DNA of 64,000 nt from Treponema sp. GTDB lineage: Bacteria; Spirochaetota; Spirochaetia; Treponematales; Treponemataceae. Numbering within the stretch: position 1 is the first letter of the stretch; the number at the start of each line of letters is the position of its first letter. The stretch spans positions 1 to 64,000 of the forward strand of contig JAFLSO010000007.1 in assembly GCA_022510925.1 (NCBI GenBank), written 5' to 3'. The notes below the pieces were generated by a model that did no database searches, was not told where the DNA came from, and worked only from the letters and a program-made list of their open reading frames with translations. The position numbers were made by a program, and so were the translations under genes. Below, one piece after another: positions 1-8,749 of the stretch.

Positions 1-174
1 CTCCCCGCATAAGCCGTGTGACGGCCTATCCGCCGGGCGGTGGTGAATTCGGCGCACAGATTCGGTCATGCGCACTGCGGACTGCGCTCCGTCCTGCAGT
101 TTCCCGCGCCCGGGAAAAAAATCCTTCAAAAACAGCGTTTTTTCTTACTTATGTTTTTAATTTTCCGAAAATTA
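1..174. other. Intergenic/edge sequence, no gene seen
   Basis: No convincing coding region was seen in these bases at the left edge. The first 110 bases are GC-rich and the remainder turns AT-rich toward the promoter of the next gene. It may be the tail or the 3' flank of a gene lying outside the window. Confidence 0.5.
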
Positions 175-183
175 TGGTATAAT
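175..183 (+). promoter_or_regulatory. Extended -10 promoter of the PP2C/STAS operon
   Basis: The sequence TGG-TATAAT is a perfect -10 hexamer with the TGn extension. No good -35 hexamer is seen about 17 bases upstream. The expected start is near base 190, which gives a short leader that carries a GAGG ribosome-binding site at 204-207 before the ATG at 213. Confidence 0.6.
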
Positions 184-212
184 ATTCCCAAATAAGGATT
201 TTTGAGGTTTCT

Positions 213-1613
213 ATGTACCAAAGAAGACGGCTTTTTGCCCTTGTTTCTGTAGACATAGCGCTGCTTGCGGCGCTTATAGCAAGCACTTTGGTTTTGGTTT
301 CCGGGGTGCGGCGCGGTGACAGGCTCTCCTATCTGGTGGCCGGCGTGAGCGGCGCGCTCGTGTTCGCCACGTTCGCGTCCATAAATCATCTGGTAAGCTC
401 GCGCCTGAACGATGTGTTCGACCACAAGACCCTGTATTCCGGCGAGACCGCCCTGATAACAGAGTTCATAGAGAGGCTCCGCGTCTGCTACTCACTGGAT
501 GACTTTTACGAGGCCATAGCTCAGGTGCTGGAGCAGAAGGGCGACTGCTCCGTAATGTACATAGACCGCTCCAAGGATTACGTCCTTTACAACAGCCCGG
601 ACCGGCTCACGTGCGCGCAGAGCACTTTGGACACCCTGTCGCTGAACTATGCCGAGGACTGGCGCAGGGGCATATACTTTATGGGCTCGGACCTGGGCGT
701 GGTCACAGACAGCCACACCGCGCGCGGATTTTTCCTGGTGAACGACAAGCATCATCTGTACGTGTTCTGCCGGTACACCAGGCTCTTTGACAGCACCATT
801 TTCAACAGGCTGTTCGATGAATTCTGCCGCTTCCAGAGCCGCTCCCACACCATAGCGGACCTCTCGGAGATATCTTCCCTGTCCAAGGAATGGCAGCAGC
901 TGGCGGACACGCAGCAGTCGTTCCTTCCCGCGGTCATGCCCAGGATAGACCATCTTTCAGTGGCGGCGTATTACCGTCCGCTGGTAAACGTCTCGGGTGA
1001 CTACTATTCCGTGCTTCCCATAACTCCGTCCAAGACGCTGCTCATGCTGGGCGACGTGTCGGGAAAGGGACTTGCGGCGGCGCTCGTCATGGGACTTGTG
1101 ATGAACACGGTTAAAATCATGGAGGACAAGGAGGATCTTCCCAAAATGATAAAAGCCGTGGACAAGGCCATAAAGGGCATGAAGCTTCAGGACAAGTACA
1201 CCGTTCTTTTCCTGGGCATAGTCGATACGGAGAGAATGACCATCCGCTACATAAACGCGTCCATGAGCGACCCCATAATCATAACTAAGTCACCCACGGG
1301 CTACAGGATAAAGCCGCTCACATCCAACTGCTCGCTCGTGGGCATCATAGACCTGGACGACGTGGACGTGGCGGAGCAGAGGCTTTTCCGCGGCGACGTC
1401 ATACTTATGGCATCGGACGGCGTGTCGGAGGTTATGAACGAAGAGGGCGTGGAGCTGGGCGACACTCAGCTTTACAAGGACACCATCACCAGCAGCGCCA
1501 AAAAGCATCCCAAGGAATTCATAAATGACGTGGAGCATCTTGTCTTCACTTACAACGGCGACAAAAAACTGCGTGACGACGTTACCATGCTGGTGGCTAA
1601 GGTAGAGGGGTAG
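213..1613 (+). CDS. Membrane-anchored PP2C/SpoIIE-type serine phosphatase (RsbU-like)
   Basis: The 466-residue protein has two N-terminal membrane helices (about 10-30 and 38-60), a middle region of roughly 150 residues that may be a GAF-like sensor, and a C-terminal SpoIIE/RsbU phosphatase domain from about residue 245. All metal-binding Asp motifs are present: SGDYYS, GDVSGKG, ASDGVSE and DDVTML. Such enzymes dephosphorylate STAS anti-anti-sigma factors. A STAS protein is encoded two genes downstream in the same operon and is the likely substrate. It is the first gene after an extended -10 promoter and ends 4 bases before the next gene. No RsbW-type kinase is encoded nearby. Confidence 0.85.
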   Translation: MYQRRRLFALVSVDIALLAALIASTLVLVSGVRRGDRLSYLVAGVSGALVFATFASINHLVSSRLNDVFDHKTLYSGETALITEFIERLRVCYSLDDFYEAIAQVLEQKGDCSVMYIDRSKDYVLYNSPDRLTCAQSTLDTLSLNYAEDWRRGIYFMGSDLGVVTDSHTARGFFLVNDKHHLYVFCRYTRLFDSTIFNRLFDEFCRFQSRSHTIADLSEISSLSKEWQQLADTQQSFLPAVMPRIDHLSVAAYYRPLVNVSGDYYSVLPITPSKTLLMLGDVSGKGLAAALVMGLVMNTVKIMEDKEDLPKMIKAVDKAIKGMKLQDKYTVLFLGIVDTERMTIRYINASMSDPIIITKSPTGYRIKPLTSNCSLVGIIDLDDVDVAEQRLFRGDVILMASDGVSEVMNEEGVELGDTQLYKDTITSSAKKHPKEFINDVEHLVFTYNGDKKLRDDVTMLVAKVEG

Positions 1614-1617
1614 GATT

Positions 1618-3789
1618 ATGGCATTTTTTATTATTAATATACTGCTCGCGGGCCTTATGGTGGGCCTGAGCTTCTCCATAGACCGCTCGAACGCCATGCG
1701 TAAGCTTAACAATCCGCTGGTGAACCTTACGCTCACGCTGGGCACGCTGTTCCTGCTGATGGGGCTCACCGTGGCGCTGTGCCTTTGGGGGCCCGGTCAG
1801 CTCTCTCTCTTTTTCGGACGCATAACGTTCATGCTCATGGCGTGGTTCGTGGTGTCATGCTGCAACTACACGGTCAAATTTCCCAGGAACCGCAGCAGCG
1901 CGGGACTTAGCCTGGTGCAGTGGGCGCTTAACATTCTGGCGTTCGTGCTTCTTTTCATCGGAAAGAGATCCGTCCGCTCCATAGTCATAGTGGACAACAT
2001 TTTCCAGGTCACGTCCGGCGAATTTTTCAGCGGAAGGTTCTACGAGCTGTTCCCTGTATCCACGTTTGAGTTCTTTGTGTTCTTCTATGCCGTTCTGGTG
2101 CCTTTCGTCACCATCATAATGATTGTGGCCCGCGCGGAGAACATGCCGTCCAGGCTGGAGCGTCAGCGCATGCTCGATAACGTGCTCGCCCTGCTTTCCA
2201 TGATGGTGCTGCTGGCTTACGTGGTGTTCGCCTCACGGTTCATGCCCATGCTCGTGACCATGTGCATGCTCACGCTGGTTCCCATGCTGCTTCTTTTTGT
2301 GCGCGCCGCAAGCAAGAATGAGATTGTGGACGGAAAGATAGCCGCGCGCATGATTCTGACCGGGGTCCTGCGCTATATTTTCCCGGCGGTCATAGCGGGA
2401 GTCCTTTACGTCATTGCGTATCCTCTCTCCGGCATATCGTATCTCCTGTTCGTCCTTGTCTACGGACTGATTGTCCTTGCCATAATGTTCGTCTCACTGA
2501 CGCTCGTAAGGCTTCTTACGCTGCGCGAGTTCCTTAGGGACAACAGGTATTTCTCATCGTTTGAGCGCGACATCACGTCCATAGATTACAGCGCCACGGA
2601 GCCCAATGAGATAAACGATTTTCTTTTCAGCGTCTTCAGAAAATACCTGGACACCGGCTCTCTTAGAATCATGGTGGAGTCCGGCGGCAGCCTGCAGACG
2701 ATATACAGCTCAGCGGGCGACAGCGCGGAGCTTCCCATAGACGCGAACGTGCTCGACCTTCTTCTCAGCCTGCATCACCCCATAGTGTTCCGCGACTGGG
2801 CGGTGCGCGACAACAACGTCTCGGGCATACGCCTGCAGCTTCTGAGCATGCTTAACGACACTGACAGCGACGGGTTCATCCTGCTGCACGAAGGCCGCCA
2901 GATAATAGGCATGATTTTCCTGGGCAAGAAAATAAGCGGCAACGCGTACAGCGACTACGACTACGACACGTTCACGAGGCTTTACTCCAATTTCTTTGTG
3001 ATAGGATATTTCATGAAGAACATGATGAACGAGGCCGTGGTGGGCACCGTCAACCGCGAGATTCGCATGTCAGGCCAGATTATAACGTCCATACAGGAGA
3101 ACATGGATTTCATAAAGAATCCCAAGGTGGACTCCGGCTATCTTATGGTTCCCGCGCATAACATAGGCGGTGAGTTCGTGGACACAATCCGCCTTAATGA
3201 CAGCCGCTACATCTACATAATAGGCGCTCTCAGCGGCAAGGGAATCGCGGCCTCCATGAGCATGGTCATTCTTAAGTCCATCATAAGGACGTACCTTGCG
3301 GAGATAGGGGACTTCAAGAAACTGGTGGTCAAGGTGAATTCGTTCATCCGCGAGAACCTTCCTAAGGGCACGTACTTTGCGGGCACTTTCGGCCTCCTGG
3401 ATTTTAACACCAACACCATGTACTACATAAACTGCGGCTCCCCCGCGCTGTTCATGTACACCCGCGCGTATAACAACGTCATAGAGATTCAGGGCGAGGG
3501 CCATGTGCTGGGATTCGTGCGCGATGTGTCGGGCTTCGTTAAGGTTAAGAAAGTGAACCTGGCAGAGGGGGACATCATACTCACGTGCACGGACGGTCTC
3601 ATAGAGAGCCGCTCGCTGCGCGGAGACGTTTACGGAAAGGGACGCATTCAGAACGCCCTCATGGACAACTCGTTCTATCCTGCTAGCAAAATGGCGCAGT
3701 TCGCCTATGATTCTTTGGTTCAGTTTACATCTAAGGAGCTGGATGACGACGTTACCATTCTGGTCCTTAAATATCTGGGAGGCAAGTGA
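1618..3789 (+). CDS. Polytopic membrane protein with degenerate PP2C/SpoIIE domain
   Basis: The 723-residue protein begins with about nine membrane helices over residues 1-300. A roughly 170-residue cytoplasmic region that could be GAF-like follows, then a SpoIIE-type phosphatase domain (about 480-723). The late motifs TDGLIE and DDDVTIL are kept. The two early metal sites are altered: the usual GGDFYD reads GGEFVD (near 519), and the usual GDVSGKG reads GALSGKG (near 536), so one metal Asp is Glu and another is Ala. This predicts weak or no catalysis, perhaps a sensory or decoy phosphatase. The start overlaps a purine-rich site next to the upstream stop. It is co-transcribed with an intact paralogue and a STAS protein. 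Confidence 0.8.
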   Translation: MAFFIINILLAGLMVGLSFSIDRSNAMRKLNNPLVNLTLTLGTLFLLMGLTVALCLWGPGQLSLFFGRITFMLMAWFVVSCCNYTVKFPRNRSSAGLSLVQWALNILAFVLLFIGKRSVRSIVIVDNIFQVTSGEFFSGRFYELFPVSTFEFFVFFYAVLVPFVTIIMIVARAENMPSRLERQRMLDNVLALLSMMVLLAYVVFASRFMPMLVTMCMLTLVPMLLLFVRAASKNEIVDGKIAARMILTGVLRYIFPAVIAGVLYVIAYPLSGISYLLFVLVYGLIVLAIMFVSLTLVRLLTLREFLRDNRYFSSFERDITSIDYSATEPNEINDFLFSVFRKYLDTGSLRIMVESGGSLQTIYSSAGDSAELPIDANVLDLLLSLHHPIVFRDWAVRDNNVSGIRLQLLSMLNDTDSDGFILLHEGRQIIGMIFLGKKISGNAYSDYDYDTFTRLYSNFFVIGYFMKNMMNEAVVGTVNREIRMSGQIITSIQENMDFIKNPKVDSGYLMVPAHNIGGEFVDTIRLNDSRYIYIIGALSGKGIAASMSMVILKSIIRTYLAEIGDFKKLVVKVNSFIRENLPKGTYFAGTFGLLDFNTNTMYYINCGSPALFMYTRAYNNVIEIQGEGHVLGFVRDVSGFVKVKKVNLAEGDIILTCTDGLIESRSLRGDVYGKGRIQNALMDNSFYPASKMAQFAYDSLVQFTSKELDDDVTILVLKYLGGK

Positions 3790-4124
3790 TGGATAATCTT
3801 ACAATACGCGAGAAAGTGGGCGCCAACTACATGCTGCTTGAGCTTTCGGGCGCGGTGAACGCGTACACCGTAGCGGAGCTTCAGCAGAAAGTCTACTCTT
3901 ATATTATAGACTCCAACGTGGTGCTTGATTTGTCGCTCGTTACGCAGATAGATTCGTCCGGCATAGGCGTGGTGCTTGCTGGGCATAATGACGGCGAGGA
4001 TAACGGCACCAAGCTCTTCATAATGAACCCCTCCGACGAGGCGCGCCACTCCCTCTCTCGCACCGGCTTCTGGGACACTTTCTATGTGATTCATTCCGTT
4101 ACGGAAGTGGCAAATGCGTCGTAG
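3789..4124 (+). CDS. STAS-domain anti-sigma factor antagonist (RsbV/SpoIIAA-like)
   Basis: The protein is about 111 residues and consists of a single STAS domain. The conserved loop DSSGIGVV (around residues 55-61) contains the serine that is phosphorylated in this family. ATG at 3789 shares its first base with the upstream TGA; a GTG at 3786 is an alternative start. In known partner-switch systems the unphosphorylated form captures an anti-sigma kinase. The phosphatase gene(s) just upstream would generate that form. The cognate kinase is not in this window, so the output is unknown. Confidence 0.87.
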   Translation: MDNLTIREKVGANYMLLELSGAVNAYTVAELQQKVYSYIIDSNVVLDLSLVTQIDSSGIGVVLAGHNDGEDNGTKLFIMNPSDEARHSLSRTGFWDTFYVIHSVTEVANAS

Positions 4125-4959
4125 GGCCATAATGGTCCTCTGCACGGCAGGAGTTTTCTTTTTCTGCGCCCTTACATCCTGCGCCCGGGCCAGGGCTTCC
4201 GGCGGACAGGAACAGGCTGCGGGGAGCGTCCTTGATCCGCAGATTGAGAGGCTTTCCCGCGTGCTGGGCGGCATGAGCGAGCGGGCCAAGGCGGAGATAC
4301 CTAACGGAGATCCTTTTGAATTCCTGGAGGACCTTTACGCCGTCCTGGAGGAGGAGTCCGCTTTCTCGCCGGATGACCTGTCGCTTTATTTTCTCATAGA
4401 TAAAAGCCATCCTGTGGGCGCGGATTATGCTCCCGCCGACCTTAGGAGAGTGTCGCAGTGCGGCCTGTGGAACGTGAGCCGGAATGACTTGTCGCTGAGG
4501 CAGGAGGCGTTCTCTGCCCTGGAGGACCTTGCGCGCGCGGCCCTTGATGACGGCATAAAGCTTACCGTGAGCTCCACTTACCGCTCGTACTCATATCAGG
4601 AGGGCCTTTTTGCCCGCTACGTGGCGCAGGACGGACTTGAGCTTGCGGAAAGGTACAGCGCGCGCGCCGGCACCAGCCAGCATCAGCTCGGATGCGCGGT
4701 GGACTTCGGCTCCATCACTGACGACTGGGCGGACACCGGCATGGGCAGATGGGTTTACGAGCACGCCGCGGATTACGGCTGGAGCCTTAGTTTTCCGCGC
4801 GGATACGAGGATGTAACGGGCTATATGTGGGAGTGCTGGCATTTCAGGTTCATAGGGAAAGCCGCGTGCGGTTTCCAGAAAAAATGGTTCTCCGATGTGC
4901 AGCAGTTCATGCTTGAGTTCATAGACGCATGGAAAAAGGACTCTGCCTCCGGGATTTGA
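4114..4959 (+). CDS. VanY-type D-alanyl-D-alanine carboxypeptidase, predicted lipoprotein
   Basis: The 281-residue protein starts with a lipoprotein signal sequence that ends in a spirochete-style lipobox LTSC. The C-terminal half is a VanY/peptidase M15B domain with the zinc motif SQHQLGCAVDFG and the second motif ECWHFRFIG. It should trim D-Ala from peptidoglycan stem peptides at the periplasmic face. Its ATG overlaps the STAS stop by 11 bases, so the genes are translationally linked. A second in-frame ATG at 4132 would still leave a signal peptide. Placement with a partner-switch module suggests envelope-stress control (inference). Confidence 0.85.
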   Translation: MRRRAIMVLCTAGVFFFCALTSCARARASGGQEQAAGSVLDPQIERLSRVLGGMSERAKAEIPNGDPFEFLEDLYAVLEEESAFSPDDLSLYFLIDKSHPVGADYAPADLRRVSQCGLWNVSRNDLSLRQEAFSALEDLARAALDDGIKLTVSSTYRSYSYQEGLFARYVAQDGLELAERYSARAGTSQHQLGCAVDFGSITDDWADTGMGRWVYEHAADYGWSLSFPRGYEDVTGYMWECWHFRFIGKAACGFQKKWFSDVQQFMLEFIDAWKKDSASGI

Positions 4960-4989
4960 GAGCGCGGAGCATGCGCACTGCCCTGGGAG

Positions 4990-5946
4990 TCATTCCTCCA
5001 TGTTTCCGGGGCTAAGCCCGAATTCCTCTTTTCTCTGATGGGCGCTGCTGTTCTCTGGCTCTATGTGAATCATCACGTCGTACACATCCAGTATTGACTT
5101 CCTTATGGCCTCCTCCACCTGCTCGGCCTTCTCGTGGGCGTCATATACCGTCATGTCGGGCGGAACCTCTATGTCAAGGCTTATGTCGTATGACGCGCCC
5201 AGCTTCCTTATGCGCGCGCGGTGAGGATTCTCCACTCCGGGAACGGACTTCACCGCATTGAAAATCTTCTTGTAAAGCGAGCTGTCCGTGTTGCCGTCCA
5301 TAAGCTCCATGTTCAGGTCCTTGAACAGCTCCACGGCGTTCTTTATGACCCACAGGCCCGCTATTATGGCGGTGACGGGGTCCAGCACCGGGCGCCTGAA
5401 AATTCTTGCCAGTGATATGCCCGTGAGTATGGCCGCGGACAGAACTATGTCGCTCCGCATGTTCTGTGCGTTTGCCAGCACCAGATCGGACTTTGCTTTT
5501 TTGCCCAGGAAATACTGGGAGAATGTGAGCAGGACTTTGCCGCAGATGGAGATGACGCTGGCCCACACCGCCGCCGCGGAGACTTCTGTGATGGTCTCCC
5601 TGGCTATTATTCTTTTTGCCGCGGATATGCAGAGCTCGCTTCCCGCAAGAAAGATTATGAACGCAAGGACCATGGTCGCCACGGTCTCTGCGCGGCCATG
5701 CCCCCATGGATGCTCCCTGTCTCCCGGCTTAGATATTATGCCGCTTATCACGAGCGTTACCGCGGCTATGAGCACGTCAGTGAGCGAGTCTATGCCGTCG
5801 CCCAGAACCGCCAGAGATGATGACTTGTGCGCCAGAAAAATTTTCACCGCTGTAAGGATAAGGTTCCCCGCCAGCGCTATGACGCCCGCCGCGCGTATGA
5901 GCCTTGTCCTGTATGCCGCCTGATTAAGCGCGTCTTTCCGTCTCAT
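4990..5946 (-). CDS. Cation diffusion facilitator family metal exporter
   Basis: The 318-residue protein has the six-helix CDF fold followed by a cytoplasmic ferredoxin-like C-terminal domain. The family motif HPWGHGRAE follows helix 2. The transport site reads DSLTD in helix 2 and NMRSD in helix 5. The histidine of the zinc/iron type (HxxxD in FieF) is therefore Asn. This resembles manganese-type CDFs more than zinc-type ones, but the metal is inferred only. The start codon overlaps the leuS stop (TAATG), so the two genes share an mRNA. It converges on the carboxypeptidase gene. Confidence 0.88.
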   Translation of the reverse strand: MRRKDALNQAAYRTRLIRAAGVIALAGNLILTAVKIFLAHKSSSLAVLGDGIDSLTDVLIAAVTLVISGIISKPGDREHPWGHGRAETVATMVLAFIIFLAGSELCISAAKRIIARETITEVSAAAVWASVISICGKVLLTFSQYFLGKKAKSDLVLANAQNMRSDIVLSAAILTGISLARIFRRPVLDPVTAIIAGLWVIKNAVELFKDLNMELMDGNTDSSLYKKIFNAVKSVPGVENPHRARIRKLGASYDISLDIEVPPDMTVYDAHEKAEQVEEAIRKSILDVYDVMIHIEPENSSAHQRKEEFGLSPGNMEE

Positions 5947-8498
5947 TATCTCACTACCACGTTGACCAGTTTTCCGGGCACCACTATCACTTTGGAGACT
6001 GTCTTTCCGTCAGTGAATTTCTTGAACCCCTCGGTCTCCCGGGCAAGGCTCTCCAGAAGGGCGCTGTCTGCGTCGCTTGCGGCCTCGAATTTGGCGCGGA
6101 GCTTTCCGTTTATCATGACGGGATACTCCTTTGTGTCCTCCTTGCAGTATTCCTCGCTGAACACAGGCCACGGCTCGTATGCGATTGTATTTCCGTGGCC
6201 CAGCCTGCTCCACAGCTCCTCTCCCAGGTGCGGCGCGTAGCAGGAGAGCATCTTCACGAAGCCCTCCCACATGGCGCGCGGCAGGGAGTCCAGTTTTCCG
6301 GCCTCGTTTATGAAAATCATCATCTGGCTTATGGCCGTGTTAAGGCTGAGGCTCTCGGTGTCGCCCGTGACTTTCTTTACTGTGCGCGCGTAGGTTTTCC
6401 GCAGGTCGGAGAGTCTCTTGTCCTTAATCTCTCCTGTGATGTCTATGTCTGACAGGGGCTTCTCTCCCACTGCCCACACTTTCTCCAGGAACCTGTTCAC
6501 GCCTATGAGCCCCTGCGTGTTCCACGGCTTTGATACGGTGAGCGGTCCCATGAACATCTCGTACATGCGCACGCTGTCTGCGCCGTACTCCCTTATCATC
6601 TCATCGGGGTTCACCACGTTCTTGAGCGACTTGCTCATTTTTGCGATTATGCGCTCAAGCGGCTCCCCGGTGTCCTTGTCCCTGAACACGCCCGGCTCCA
6701 CTTCCTGCGCCTGGTCCACCGGAACCAGGGACTTGGCTTTGTTCTGGAACGCGAAGCTGGTTATCATGCCCTGGTTTATGAGCCTCTGGAAAGGCTCGCT
6801 GGTGCTGACCGCCCCTATGTCGTAGAGGACTTTATGCCAGAACCGCGCGTAAAGCAGGTGAAGGACGGCATGCTCGGCCCCGCCCACGTAGAGGTCCACC
6901 GGCATCCAGTATCTCTCTGCCTCGGGTGAGACGAATTCCTTCTCATTCTTTGGATCCAGATAGCGCAGGTAGTACCAGCAGCTTCCCGCCCACTGCGGCA
7001 TGGTGTTCGTCTCGCGTCTCGCGGGTTTCCCGCATTTGGGGCAGGGACAGTTCACCCATTCCTCTATTCCTGCGAGCGGACTCTCCCCGGTGCCGGTCGG
7101 CTGGTAGGTCTTTACGTCGGGAAGCTCAAGCGGCAGGTCCTCCTCGCTCACGGGCACGGTGCCGCAGTCTGGGCAGTGCACTAGCGGAATGGGCTCTCCC
7201 CAGTAGCGCTGGCGGCTGAACACCCAGTCGCGCAGCTTGTAGTTCACCGCCCTTTTCCCTATGCCTTTCTCCTCAAGGAAGGCCAGCATCCTCTCTATGG
7301 CGTCCTTTTTGTTTAGGCCGTCCAGGAATTCAGAGTTAACGTGCGTGCCGTCCTCGGTCCATGCCTGCTCCTGCACGTCGGCCTGGCTCTTAAGCACCTC
7401 TATTATGGGAAGATTGAATTTCTTGGCGAACTCCCAGTCGCGTGTGTCGTGCGCGGGTACGGCCATGATTGCGCCGGTTCCGTAGGATATAAGCACATAG
7501 TCCGCCACCCAGATGGGAATAAGCTTTCCGTTCACGGGGTTGATGGCGTATGAGCCGCTGAACACGCCCGTCTTGTCCTTGGCAAGGTCAGTGCGCTCAA
7601 GGTCGCTCTTCTTTGCGGCGGCATCTATGTATGCCCTTACTGCGTCCTTCTGCTCCGGCGTGGTAAGGCTTTCCACAAGCCTGTGCTCAGGAGACACCAC
7701 CATGTACGTGGCCCCGAACAGCGTGTCGCATCTGGTGGTGTAGACCGTGAGCTTCCGGTCCGTGGCATTGCCGTCCTTGTCCGCCACGTAAAAGTCCACC
7801 TCCGCGCCCACGCTTTTTCCTATCCAGTTCTTCTGCATGAGCTTGACGCTCTCAGGCCAGTCCAGGCCGTCCAGATCCTCCAGAAGCCGCTCCGCGTACT
7901 CTGTGATTTTAAGAATCCACTGGCGTATGGTTTTATGCGTGACCTCCGCGCCGCAGCGGTCGCAGTGCCCCTCCTTTACCTCCTCGTTGGCGAGTCCTGT
8001 CTTGCAGCTGGGGCACCAGTTGATGGGGGTCTCCGCCTCGTATGCCAGCCCTTTCTTGTACAGCTTAAGGAAAATCCACTGCGTCCACTTGTAGTAGTCC
8101 GGCGTGCATGTGATTACGCAGCGGTCCCAGTCGTAGCTGAACCCCAGCGCCTTTATCTGGCTGGTGAAATGCTCTATGTTCTTGAACGTGGTGGCGGAGG
8201 GATGTGTCCCTGTCTTTATGGCGTAATTCTCCGCGGGAAGCCCGAACGCGTCGTATCCCATGGGATGCAGGACGTTGAATCCGTTCATGCGCAGGTAGCG
8301 GCACCAGATGTCAGTGGCGGTGTAGCCCTCAGGGTGTCCCACGTGAAGCCCGGCTCCGCTGGGGTAGGGGAACATATCCAGGACGTAGCGGCGCTTTTCC
8401 TTAGGAATGCCGGGGTCCTCCGTTACGCGGAATGTCTTGTTCTTGTCCCAGTAATCCTGCCATTTAGGCTCAATGCTCTTAAAATCGTAGCTGGACAT
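5946..8498 (-). CDS. leuS: Leucyl-tRNA synthetase
   Basis: The 850-residue class I synthetase charges tRNA-Leu. It has the HIGH box as HVGH (residues 52-55), a large inserted editing domain, a zinc-finger-like Cys cluster (CPDCG, CPKCG) and KMSKS near residue 620. The start at 8498 was chosen because AAGGAG lies 6 bases upstream and the sequence [14 protein letters not shown] begins a typical LeuRS. An in-frame ATG at 8564 would add 22 residues with no family similarity. The leader between promoter and start holds a terminator-like hairpin. Confidence 0.97.
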   Translation of the reverse strand: MSSYDFKSIEPKWQDYWDKNKTFRVTEDPGIPKEKRRYVLDMFPYPSGAGLHVGHPEGYTATDIWCRYLRMNGFNVLHPMGYDAFGLPAENYAIKTGTHPSATTFKNIEHFTSQIKALGFSYDWDRCVITCTPDYYKWTQWIFLKLYKKGLAYEAETPINWCPSCKTGLANEEVKEGHCDRCGAEVTHKTIRQWILKITEYAERLLEDLDGLDWPESVKLMQKNWIGKSVGAEVDFYVADKDGNATDRKLTVYTTRCDTLFGATYMVVSPEHRLVESLTTPEQKDAVRAYIDAAAKKSDLERTDLAKDKTGVFSGSYAINPVNGKLIPIWVADYVLISYGTGAIMAVPAHDTRDWEFAKKFNLPIIEVLKSQADVQEQAWTEDGTHVNSEFLDGLNKKDAIERMLAFLEEKGIGKRAVNYKLRDWVFSRQRYWGEPIPLVHCPDCGTVPVSEEDLPLELPDVKTYQPTGTGESPLAGIEEWVNCPCPKCGKPARRETNTMPQWAGSCWYYLRYLDPKNEKEFVSPEAERYWMPVDLYVGGAEHAVLHLLYARFWHKVLYDIGAVSTSEPFQRLINQGMITSFAFQNKAKSLVPVDQAQEVEPGVFRDKDTGEPLERIIAKMSKSLKNVVNPDEMIREYGADSVRMYEMFMGPLTVSKPWNTQGLIGVNRFLEKVWAVGEKPLSDIDITGEIKDKRLSDLRKTYARTVKKVTGDTESLSLNTAISQMMIFINEAGKLDSLPRAMWEGFVKMLSCYAPHLGEELWSRLGHGNTIAYEPWPVFSEEYCKEDTKEYPVMINGKLRAKFEAASDADSALLESLARETEGFKKFTDGKTVSKVIVVPGKLVNVVVR

Positions 8499-8510
8499 AT
8501 TGCTCTCCTT

Positions 8511-8541
8511 AAAAAACGCGCGTCTGCACGGCGTGCACGCG
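8511..8541 (-). terminator. Terminator-like hairpin in the leuS leader (attenuator candidate)
   Basis: On the minus strand CGCGT-GCAC pairs with GTGC-AG-ACGCG around a short loop. It is followed by CG and six T residues, which run directly into the AAGGAG ribosome-binding site of leuS. The element lies between the presumed promoter and the leuS start, the place for an attenuator. No T-box sequence was recognised. Confidence 0.45.
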
Positions 8542-8589
8542 GATAAGTTCAGTTCGCATGGCATGACCGTGCGCTCTCCTGCACCGCGG

Positions 8590-8598
8590 AGTATATCA
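8590..8598 (-). promoter_or_regulatory. Extended -10 promoter for leuS
   Basis: On the minus strand TGA-TATACT forms an extended -10 element. The predicted start near 8583 gives a leader of about 85 bases ahead of leuS. No strong -35 is visible. Confidence 0.45.
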
Positions 8599-8702
8599 GA
8601 TTAGAGGATTTTGTAGAAGTGCGGTTTAAAGACGTCTTTCTGTGAATCCGCACCGTGCCCCCTTATGCGCATGAATCGCGGGCGTTACTTTGCCTTAAAA
8701 TA

Positions 8703-8731
8703 TTGTCTATCCGTAAAATTTTTTGTATATT
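8703..8731 (+). promoter_or_regulatory. dnaJ promoter
   Basis: TTGTCT (8703-8708) and TATATT (8726-8731) are separated by 17 bases, a sigma-70 type arrangement. The ATG of dnaJ follows 18 bases after the -10, with only a weak purine-rich site. No CIRCE-type inverted repeat was seen. Confidence 0.6.
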
Positions 8732-8749
8732 CTACACTAGGTAATCAAA

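Noticed and set aside
7683-8546. Long plus-strand open frame over leuS
   Set aside because: At 287 codons it is long, but it lies antisense to a well-conserved part of leuS and has no recognisable domain.
8498-8564. N-terminal 22-residue extension of LeuRS
   Set aside because: The upstream ATG has no ribosome-binding site, and the extension runs through the hairpin and the AAGGAG that serves the start at 8498. It was kept only as an attenuation hypothesis.
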